A stretch of 64,000 nt of DNA from Euptelea pleiosperma. Its lineage: Eukaryota > Streptophyta > Magnoliopsida > Ranunculales > Eupteleaceae. The translations under genes were made by a program, and so were the position numbers. Positions 56,008-64,000 of this stretch are shown piece after piece. A model generated the notes under the pieces. The model saw nothing but the letters and a program-made list of their open reading frames with translations. It did no database searches and was not told the origin of the DNA. Where the stretch lies: contig CM068540.1 of the NCBI GenBank assembly GCA_035048495.1, positions 14,244,829 through 14,308,828 of the forward strand, written 5' to 3'. Position 1 is the first letter of the stretch, and each line of letters starts with the position of its first letter.

Positions 56008-56651
56008 GGTGCATAGATATCTCTCATGCCCAACTTGCACAAGCACTTATGGAGTTGCCAACTGGGAACTCCCTTCGTGAAAAAATCTGCAACCTGTTCA
56101 TCAGTTTTCACAAATGGGGTGCACACTGCCCCAGAGATAATCTTCTATCTAATGAAGTGTCGGTCCACCTCAATGTGTTTGGCACGATCATGCTGAATGG
56201 GATTGTGAGCAATGCTGATGGCGGCCTTGTTGTCACAATATAAGCTCACAGACCCTAAAATTGGGAAACCAAGTTCAACAACCAACACTTTCAACCAAAG
56301 CATCTCACACAAGCTATGAGCCATTGCTCTGAATTTGGCCTCTGCGCTAGATCTGGTGACAACGGGTTGCTTCTTGCTTCTCCAAGTGACCAGATTGCCC
56401 CCAACAAATGTGCAATATCCAGAAGTGGATCTCCGATCATCTTTGGCCCCTACCCAGTCTGCATCGATATAAGCCTCTATACGCATATGGCCATTCTTCT
56501 CAAACAGAAGACCTCTACCAGGGGCTGACTTGAGATACCTCAAGATTCGATGTGCTGCCTCTAAATGAACACCTCTGGGTGAGTGCATATACTGACTGAT
56601 CATACTCACTGCATAGGCAATGTCGGGTCGAGTTAGGGAGAGATAGATCAA
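56001..56651 (-). pseudogene. copia B RNase H and pol C-terminus
   Basis: It follows a TGA where copy A has Arg (LVGRLIYLSL; CGA to TGA). It reads RPDIAYAVSMISQYMHSP, AHRILRYLKSAPGRG, YIDADWVGAKDDRRSTSG, YCDNKAAISIAHNPIQHD and KHIEVDRHFIR, then a stop. The typical tail HTDEQVAD-like, CLCKLGMRDIYAPT ends with TGA at 56001 in the PPT. RNase H degrades the RNA strand during reverse transcription. Asp residues of the DADWVG and YCDN motifs are present. Confidence 0.88.
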
Positions 56652-57480
56652 TCACCCAACTAGCCTCTGAAAACTCTCTACATCCTGTAGTAGCTCACCA
56701 CTGGCATCTGCTAGCTGGTGATTCTGCTCTATAGGAGTTTCCACTGGTTTGGTATCCAACCTGCTTGAGTCTTGTAACAAGTCTAAGACATACTTCCTCT
56801 GAAAGATGAAGATCCCCTGACTGGATCTTGCAACTTCGATGCCTAGGAAGTATTTGAGAGGTCCTAGATCTTTGGTTTCAAACTCTTCCGCTAACTGAAG
56901 CTTCAGTTTGGCTACCTCTGCTGCATCATTCCCTGTGAGAATGATGTCATCAACATCAACAATGAGAGCAGTGGTGTTCTTCCCTTGATGCTTCACAAAT
57001 AGGGTGTGATCGGCTTGGCTTTGAGTATATCCCAGCTTCTTCACTGCTAGAGTGAGCTTCTCAAACCAAGCTCTGGGGGATTGCTTAAGCCCATTGAGGG
57101 CTTTCCTCAGACGACACACCTTGCCCTGGGGGAGTGAACCATGGAGGAGGTACCATATAGACCTCTTCATGCAGATCACTATGAAGGAACGCATTCTTCA
57201 CATCCAGCTGATGCAAAGGCCATGCTTGGTTTGCTGCTACAGACAACAAAACCTTGATGGAGTTCATCTTTGCCACAGGTGCAAAGGTCTCCACATAGTC
57301 AATCCCGTGGGTCTGAGTGTACCCTTTGGCAACCAGTCTGGCCTTGTACTTCTCTACTGACCCATCGGCCTTCTACTTCACTATGAACACCTATCTGCAT
57401 CCAACCGGCTTCGTGCCTCTTGGCAAGTCAACAAGCTCCCAAGTTTTGTTCTTATTCAGCGCCTTCATTTCTTCTACCAA
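56652..57480 (-). pseudogene. copia B reverse transcriptase
   Basis: It reads [17 protein letters not shown] then a stop (Trp to TAG), FIVK then a stop, [40 protein letters not shown] and [18 protein letters not shown]. An 8-bp deletion near 57120 (compared with copy A) then shifts the frame into [19 protein letters not shown]. The catalytic box is DVDDIILTGND, with Tyr of YVDD replaced by Asp. It continues with YFLGIEVARSSQGIF and VETPIEQNHQLAD. Several independent inactivating changes. Confidence 0.88.
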
Positions 57481-58757
57481 TGCAGCTTTCCATCTAGGGT
57501 GTGATAACCCTTCTGCCACGGAAGATGGAGTGGGAATGGTAAAACTGATGAGATAAAAGCTCTGTATGATGGTGATCAGGCATCGTAGGAAATGAAGTTG
57601 CTTAAAGGATGTTGAGTACAACTTCTGATGCCTTTTCTAATAGCAATAGGAAGATCAGAATCATTAGTAGACAAGGGAATGACAGGTATAGGGAGAGATG
57701 GAGGATTACCTGGATCCGAGGAAGGAACAACTGGTCCTAGATAAGCTGTGACTGTCGCCCTTCTGCTATAGACTTTGAGCTCCTTCTGAGCTCTAGGAGC
57801 ACTATCCATCACGGTAGTAGTATGAGTGGGTGGAAGCCGCTCAAACTCTAGAGGAGGAGATAGGGATATAGCAGGAAGAAGAACATTCCACCTCTCTTCA
57901 TTACTACTCTCCCCTTGAAGAGAGGTGGGAGAGAAAAAAGAAAACTCTTCACGGAAGGTGACATCCATGCATACAAATTTCTTCCCAGATGATGGATGGT
58001 AACACTTGTACCCTTTATGGGTAGAGGAGTAACCGAGAAAGACGCACTTGAGTGCTTTGGGATCTAGTTTGGTGCGATGAGGACCAAGGATATGTACATA
58101 ACATACACACCCAAAGATGCAAGGAGGAACGGAGAAAAGAGGAGAATCAGGCGAAAGAACCTGAAGAAGAGATTTAAAATTGAGAACACGAGAGTGTATT
58201 CTGTTACTCAAGTAGACAGCCGTCAACACAGCATTATCTGACCAATAGGTCTTGGGGACATGAGAGCCAATCAAAAGAGATCTAGCTATCTCAGTCAAAA
58301 GTCGCATTTTTCTCTCAGCTACACCATTCTGTTGAGGGGTGTAGCTACAAGAATTTTGATGACAAATCCCATGGTCAAGAAGGTAGTGTTGAAGGCCCCC
58401 AAACATATATTCTCCACCCTGGTCAGTATGAAGAACCTTGATGGAGATACTATAATGGGTTTGGATCATCTTATGAAAACCCTGAAAGATGGAATGAGCT
58501 TCATCCTTGGTTTTCATGAGATAAACCCATGTACACCTAGTACGATCATCAACAAAGGAAATGAAGTAGCGGAAGCCAAAGATAGAAGTAGTTGGGGAAG
58601 GTCCCCATACATCAGAATGCACAATGTCAAAACAAGTAGAACTTCTATTACCTCTGGATGGACAATTGGATCTACAATGCTTGGAGAACTCACATGTCTC
58701 ACAGTGTAAAGCAGAAATAGAAACAGAAGTAAACAAACTAGGAAATAAAAGTTTCAA
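57481..58757 (-). pseudogene. copia B integrase and linker
   Basis: A 393-codon open stretch (58757-57576) reads HCETCEFSKHCRSN, FDIVHSDVWGPSPTTS (Asp 1), ISFVDDRTRCTWVYLMK, VLHTDQGGEYMFGG (Asp 2) and SYTPQQNGVAERKMR (Glu). It continues with YLSNRIHSRVLNFKSLLQVL, CIFGCVCYVHILGPHRTKLD and KFVCMDVTFREEF, then a Ser/Pro-rich linker. The DDE triad is complete and this is the best-preserved domain of the element. It lacks a start of its own because it is part of Gag-Pol. Confidence 0.9.
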
Positions 58758-58921
58758 ATACTGAAAAGAGACGTGCCCCAGACGAGCATGCCAGTTTAAA
58801 ACATGTATCCTACTACTACTACTACTCGTAGAAGACTGTAGTGCTGTGGGCTCAGGAAGGTGTCCATCCAGAAGGTAGAGGCCATTAGCTTCATGTCTAG
58901 TGCCAATCGTCCTCCTTGTCT

Positions 58922-59330
58922 CTAGGTCCTGAAAGAGACAAGAGTGGGGGAAAAAGTGATACTGTAGTTTAGGGATTTAGTCAAAGCACTAACAGAAAGT
59001 AGGTTAGAAGTAAATCTGGGAACATGCAAAATAGATGAAAGAAGCAATTGGGGAGAGGGAAGGATATTTCCTTTCCCAGACACAGAAGATAAGGTGCCAT
59101 CAGCTGTCTTCACCTTATCACGGCCAGAACAGATAGTATAACTGGAAAATAAGGAAGACATGCCCGACATGTGCTCTGAAGCCCCAGAATCAATGATCCA
59201 AGTGGGACTGGATGATAGAAGAGACACATGATGAGTAGCTCTAGGGTTACCTGACTGGGCAAAGGAGGTGGGCGATGTGGCAGAAGGACCATCCAGCTGC
59301 TGAAGCAATCGTCGAAGGCCTGCAAGCTCT
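58922..59330 (-). pseudogene. copia B protease
   Basis: It reads PTWIIDSGASEHMSG (catalytic DSGA, near 59185-59215), TADGTLSSVSGKGNI, LHVPRFTSNLLSVSALTKSL. This is the aspartic protease of copia elements, which cuts Gag-Pol. The frame is continuous with the zinc knuckle upstream. A frame break near 58950 separates it from integrase. Confidence 0.87.
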
Positions 59331-60403
59331 GTGGCTAAGATACCACCAGTCGGAGAGAGAGTCAGAGACTGTCCAGGAGGAGCTGGACCCGAAGTATCCA
59401 CACTGGCAGTATGAGCACCAGAAGACCTTGGCTGGCTAGGGCGACCATGTAACTTCCAACATTTGGCACGCACATGCCTTAACTTGCCACAGAAATTGCA
59501 TTTGGGCCTCTCTCGAGTCAAGGACTTCCCAGAAGAAGGTCTAGTAGGAGCATAGGATGGAGCTGAGACATGAGTCTGATAAGATGAGCCTCTCAGAGGC
59601 TGCTGTGACTGCTGAGGCTGATAAGCACAGTTAGCGCTGATCGCTCTAGAAGAAGATGCTCATTCTGAAGAGAGATCCGCCTACTCTCCACTCTGAAGAT
59701 AGGCGTACACCTCACTGAGAGAGGGAAGATCCACCCTGTTACTCAAGATCTGAACACGAGCCAGTTCATAAGAAGGGTTGAGGCTAGCAAGAAAATCAAA
59801 GATCCGGCCCTTCTCTATATATCGACGAAAGAGGGCAACTCTGTGGGGTTGAGTGGCTGATAGGAGTAATAATGATCAAGCTCCTGCCACAAGGTACGAA
59901 GAGCAGTATAGTATTGAGAAAGAGACTTCTCCCTTGCCGGAAGTAGGAGATAGTCTGTCTCAGCTAAAATGCTCGTCCATCGTTCTGCTGCTGCGAATAG
60001 GTCTTCTCAGTGATTTCCCAAATCTCTTGCGCTGTGCGTATGAATAAGGAACTCTCACTGATCTCAGGCTCCATAGAGTTGGGGAGCAATGACATGACAG
60101 TGAGATCATCTGTCTGCCACTGTCGATAAGAAGGATAAGATCTGGGAGGTTCAACCGTATCTCCTGTAGTGTGGTCAAGTTTCCCATGGCCCCCAATGAA
60201 CAACCATGCAACCTGAGCCCAGCGTAAGTAGTTATTGTCATCTAACTTCACTGAGGTGATCTGCAAACTTGGGTTCTCATAGGCTAAGTGCTGCACTATA
60301 GGGCCTCCAACTCCACTGGAGGGAACTTCTGTGTCACATCTGACCCAGATGGAGAAACCAAGGGAGGTGGAGGAACCACGGGAGGTGGTGAAGGATCTGC
60401 CAT
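59331..60403 (-). pseudogene. copia B gag
   Basis: ATG at 60403 opens MADPSPPPVVPPPPLVSPSG. After a frame change the core reads LDDNNYLRWAQVAWLFIGGH, YRQWQTDDLTVMSLLPNSME and SLFIRTAQEIWE, the UBN2-type Gag. After a stop and frameshifts, SLSQYYTALRTLWQELDHYY continues. The zinc knuckle CNFCGKLRHVRAKCWKLHG (CX2CX4HX4C, intact) lies at 59500-59440. Several frameshifts between 59560 and 59970 break it. Confidence 0.87.
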
Positions 60404-61196
60404 GAGGAACTAGCCAAAAAAAGAACACTAACACCACACCGAAGATCAATGATGGCCAGAAAGGGCATAAACAACCACACCAAAGGACATAAATCCATCT
60501 GATGAAGCCTCAAAGAAGAAACGGACCAAGGATATCCCCCAAAGAACCCTAATACCAAAAAAGAAGGTAATCCAAAGGGAAATAATAAACTTGAGTAGTG
60601 TCGGTGATCAAACAACACCAAAAAAGACATCAAATAAGCATCATAGAAGGACTAATGGCAGCAAATAGCACCTTATGGATGATCAAAAACATCCTAGAGC
60701 CACTAGAAATCCTTAAGGCAAGATTTGAGATCGAAAGAGGGAGGATTGAGGTCTAGCTGAAAGCCTAGAAAGGCTAAAAATGGTATCGGCGGTAAGTAGT
60801 AGGGGGAGAAATCCTCTTACAGCCCTCGAATCGTGATGAAACCCTTCGAATAGGGTATGCACATGTTGGTTAGGTTGGGGGGGACTAGATCGAAGTAAAA
60901 AGTCTCCCTAAAAAAGGCATTTAGGTCCCCAAAAATGGACTGGTTCACAAACTGATTTTTTCGAAAAAAACTCGAGAATGATCAGAAACTACCCCAAATG
61001 GATCCAAAAAATTCCAAAAAAATGGTAGAAAAACAAGGAAAAAAATCCTATATCAAGTGGTGAGGTTTTCCGCCAACCTCGATTTCCGTGTTCATATGGC
61101 TGATGACGTCAGCCGTACGGTCAGATGACGTCGGCAGACGTTAGATTGTCCTTGGTTTGTCTCCAAGTGTGCTCCGGCAAGCCTAGGTGGCGGATT
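60404..61196 (-). other. Leader of copia B (PBS to gag)
   Basis: About 790 bp of untranslated leader with no supported ORF; the minus ORF at 60334-60633 is a shadow. The paired motif GATGACGTCAGCC / GATGACGTCGGC lies near 61095-61135. Confidence 0.6.
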
Positions 61197-61208
61197 GCTC
61201 TGATACCA
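61197..61208 (-). other. PBS of copia B
   Basis: The minus strand TGGTATCAGAGC is a perfect match to the initiator tRNA-Met PBS and starts at the base after the 5' LTR. Confidence 0.92.
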
Positions 61209-61422
61209 AGTTGAATTTGAGGAATTAAGGTTAGGGTTAGGTTTGGAGAGAAGAGAGGATAGAGAGTAAAGAAAGAGAGAAATGATGTCTATTGTGAGCT
61301 TAGGTCACAATGACTCCATAAATCTTATTTATGCAAGTCCCAAATACAAAAGACAAATATACCCCTCAAGGGGGTATTTACAGAACTACCCCCGATACAT
61401 ATAAAATACGTATATGATAACA
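61209..61422 (-). repeat. 5' LTR of copia B
   Basis: 214 bp, partner of 55777-55993. The inner edge abuts the PBS and the outer edge abuts the TSD. Confidence 0.92.
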
Positions 61423-61427
61423 GTATG

Positions 61428-63497
61428 TACCAAATAAAGGATAAAAACATACAATATACATTATATATGTAATTATTTATGTATAAAAAGTACTTGTCAA
61501 AAACATTTATGTATAAAAATTAATATATAACATTTAATTCACTTGAAGATCTAGATATTAAATTACCTGATTAAACGCACCCCAATTCGCTCACATCCCG
61601 TGTAATTGCAACTTAGACTCAACACTCTAATTGCGAACTTGGTCAATGCAGGAGTGCCATCTCCAAAAGCAAGCCACTAATTACTATAATAAAATTCCAT
61701 AAGTCAAATAGAAATACATAAAATATGTCTCAAATCATAACTCACAAGAATCACAAATAAAATTTAAATTTACTAGGACTACGCTTCTTTCTTTTAGCAA
61801 TAGCTTGTTGGAGTCAATGAAACCCTTCATGCCTCGAAATTCATCTATCTATAAGTTGACATCTTCCCTCTCTTTTGGATCTCCAATTAGCTCGTCTGTG
61901 CAATTGTAGAAGCCCAACTTGATCTCGGGGTGTGTCAAAAAATCAAGCTTGTAATGATATTGACGATTGAGAAAATATGCAAGTGGTGATGCATCTTAAA
62001 ATCCCATTTGTCATAAATGTTTTTTCCAAATCTCTCTATATTTTGCTTCATCTCCACCCAAACTCTTTGCAATATAGCTGTGTCCATAGCTCCATAAACG
62101 AAACCCATGGCCGGCTCCTTTCAAAAGTCGACTCTCCTTAGTACATTAACCAAAGGCTTTGTGGTCTTCAATGCAAGTGCCACATGAGACTAGAAATCTG
62201 TGTCTTTCAAGATAATTGATTTTACTATTTTCCCCTTCATCCTTATTTCCCCATGCACTATTTGCCCATTCCGGAGATGTAAACATAGCCTCAAGAGGTT
62301 GTTTACATTGCTTCATGATCTGTAGTGTTAAATATGTTGTGGCAAATCACACGACGGCCAGGTGAACCAACGCTCTTTTGGTGAACGTCCTCATTAGAGC
62401 CAACACCCATGGATGACCATAAATGAAATTACTCACTCTCCTTGCATTCTTCAGTGTAAATGAATGTGCTGGCAAATCTCTTAACTTTTTCAATCATCAA
62501 ATCGATGCAATGAGCTGCGCAAGGAGTCCAGTATAACCTCTTTCTGTTCCCCATTGACATATCTCCAACCAACTTGTAGTTAGTTGCATTATTTGTCACT
62601 TCTTGTACCACATTCTCCTTCCCAACTTCAACTACTTCATCTAAAAGTCGAAACAACAAATTAACATCTTTAATTGCATCAGATGCATCAACTGACGTCA
62701 AGAACATGGTCCCCTATGGATTGTTCACAAGAAAATATATCACCATTTGCACATGGATGTCCTTCCAACCATCCGACATAATGGTAACCCCGTCTTTGGC
62801 CACGTTCTTCTAAAATCCTCCATCATCTTGTCTATAGTTTGAAACTCTTCTTTTAGGATCCATGTCTTCATTTCATGTATGCTTGGTGGTTTCAATCCAC
62901 CCCAATATGCACCAATTGAACGAATCATATTAGCAAAAGAAGGGCTATTGCACACATTAAAGGAAAGCCCATTCTCAAAGAAGAATCTCCCAATATCCAA
63001 AATAACTTGGTTCTTATGCTCTTTATTGTTAGTGGGATATGTGTGGGAATGATTGTTTGTTGAACACTCCCCCCCATTATGCTATCATCAACGACACTGC
63101 ATCTATCCGTTGGTCCCCTAATACCTTTCGGATGAAATTGCTCCATGGTCCCCACCACAACCACTAGTCCCTTGGACTTGGTGTGGATCTCAAATCTTTT
63201 GATAGGGCACCAAAATAAGCGCCCGAATTAGCCAAGTTATCAAAATTTTGTTAAGCAATATGTCTCCTCTCTACTCTTTTTGTCAAATAATCTTTCATTT
63301 CTCTTTTTACATCCTCAGGCACCCTCCTTCATTCTTTTCACACCACCAGATATGATCCTACTACAATAGTTGCATTTGATGTAAATATAAATCTTCCCTA
63401 AACCCATATCAGGCCCTTCTACTTCAACCCGATGCTTCTATGCCGGATCCCTCCTATTACCACCTCCAGTTCATTGTCTACCACCTCATCTCACCAT
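61428..63497 (-). pseudogene. hAT transposase, N-terminal and central parts
   Basis: A possible ATG at 63497 is followed by a BED zinc finger (KCNYCSRIISGGVKRMKE, near 63330-63400). DUF659 follows (62740-63000): FANMIRSIGAYWGGLKPPS and LKEEFQTIDKMMEDFRRTWP. A frameshift leads to MSDGWKDI, TMFLTSVDASDAIKDVNLLF and KRLYWTPCAAHCIDLMIEKV. Further blocks include FIYGHPWVLALMRTFTKRAL and AMFTSPEWANS. Near 61565-61610 comes GCERNWGAFNQ-like, split over two frames, next to a GTAATT donor-like site. Stops and frameshifts are frequent. It would catalyse cut-and-paste transposition if intact. Confidence 0.75.
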
Positions 63498-64000
63498 CTT
63501 TTAACAACAAACACCATACACTACTAGAAGAAACAAACAAAGATGGAGAGAAAAAAAAATAGATTTTGAATGATTTTATTAATAAAAAGGAGAAAAAACA
63601 AGATTTTCAAGCTCTTACTTCAAAAGTAAAATAAACCTTTGCTTAATCGTGTGAATTTGATTCGTTTTGATGCAAGAAATTCGTAGGAAGCGACGGAATC
63701 GAATAAGAAATGGAGGAACTATGACAAATTTTTTGTGAGAAGGTACAGTAGATTTGATTTTAGATTTCTCACAAATAAGATGAGAATGAAGGTTAAAACC
63801 ACTTATTTTAAGAGCATTTTTGGCATATACAAGTGCATTTAGAGGGGGGGGGGTTGGTTGGTATTGTGGGGAAACAAAAAAAGAACATTGAATTTTATAG
63901 GGTTCGTCCAACCCAAAAATACCATGTACATTTGGGGCTTAAGCCTCAATCCTTGAGGCTTACACCTTAACAGGATAAGGCTTAAGCCTCAAAATCCTGT
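63498..64000. other. Right edge of the window, upstream of the hAT gene
   Basis: AT-rich 5' flank of the hAT relic with a G-run near 63844-63853. Near 63938-63992 there are repeated TTAAGCCTCAA words and the palindrome GGCTTAAGCC (twice). The ORF at 63615-63911 is not recognised. Confidence 0.4.

Larger units (their letters stand above)
55777..61422 (-). mobile_element. Ty1/copia element B, full length, inactive
   Basis: 5646 bp, with LTRs of 217 bp (3', left) and 214 bp (5', right), PBS, gag, protease, integrase, RT, RNase H and PPT on the minus strand. The TSD GTATG is perfect. By eye the LTRs differ at about 7 bases plus two small gaps, roughly 96% identical. In the element sense the LTR runs from TGTTATCATATACG to CAAATTCAACT, so its ends are TG...CT. 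Coding is disrupted by stops and an 8-bp deletion in RT. It is inserted in a hAT transposase gene. Confidence 0.93.
55484..63497 (-). mobile_element. hAT transposon relic, interrupted by copia B
   Basis: A BED zinc finger, DUF659 and hAT C-terminal pieces run on the minus strand from 63497 to 55484. Copia B (55777-61422, TSD GTATG) sits within the C-terminal dimerisation domain. Terminal inverted repeats and the 8-bp TSD of the hAT element were not identified, so only the gene span is given. Confidence 0.75.

Overview
The window is nuclear DNA of a seed plant. One recognisable host exon matches the plant mitochondrial protein OEP16-3/B14.7 (complex I B14.7-like). Almost everything else is layered, decaying transposable elements of plant families: Ty1/copia, Ty3/gypsy chromovirus, a SIRE-like copia with an env-like region, LINE, Helitron, hAT, a Mutator-like MITE and many solo LTRs. 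AT-rich spacers, CT/GA microsatellites, and TATA boxes inside LTRs also fit a large plant genome. I cannot name the species.

Layout. 1-7811: an old minus-strand LTR (family 3) broken by solo LTRs of family 2. Copy d (388-5501, minus) itself contains copy a (2247-4704, plus); copy b (5632-7231, plus) follows. 7812-16167: a SIRE-like copia relic (gag, env-like region, PPT, 3' LTR) carrying a solo SIRE-type LTR (10316-11985) and family-2 solo LTR c (12400-14973). 16168-24243: fragments of a small LTR element (family 4), an 811-bp solo LTR, a CT/GA palindrome and MITE pieces. 24244-29697: a near-complete Ty3/gypsy chromovirus with 511/510-bp LTRs, dead through nonsense mutations. 29931-31553 and 31565-34856: two solo LTRs eleven bases apart, at one end of a MITE that ends at 35070.

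35304-35634 is exon 1 of the OEP16-3-like gene; I could not find the later exons before the window ends. 36.5-37.5 kb is a LINE tail and 38.9-39.3 kb a gypsy pol scrap. 40360-53545 is copia C (plus), interrupted by a Helitron (42030-44141), by truncated copia A (46532-about 49431, minus) and by a 2.9-kb solo LTR (49474-52356). 54257-54618 is a MITE with 11-bp target duplications. 55484-63497 is a minus-strand hAT transposase gene relic, split by copia B (55777-61422, minus).

The insertion order can be read from target-site duplications (TSDs). Perfect 5-bp TSDs were found for solo LTRs a (TGCAC), b (GTCAA), c (GACTG), the two SIRE-type solo LTRs (TCTTT, TATAG), the 3.3-kb and 2.9-kb solo LTRs (TGTTT, CATAC), and for copia B (GTATG). 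The most unusual structure is the Helitron, which is flanked exactly by a 387-bp direct duplication of its copia host. A second theme is ordered repeat arrays lying about 80-110 bp upstream of TATA boxes in two unrelated LTR families. No transposable element here looks intact; the only candidate functional gene piece is OEP16-3 exon 1.
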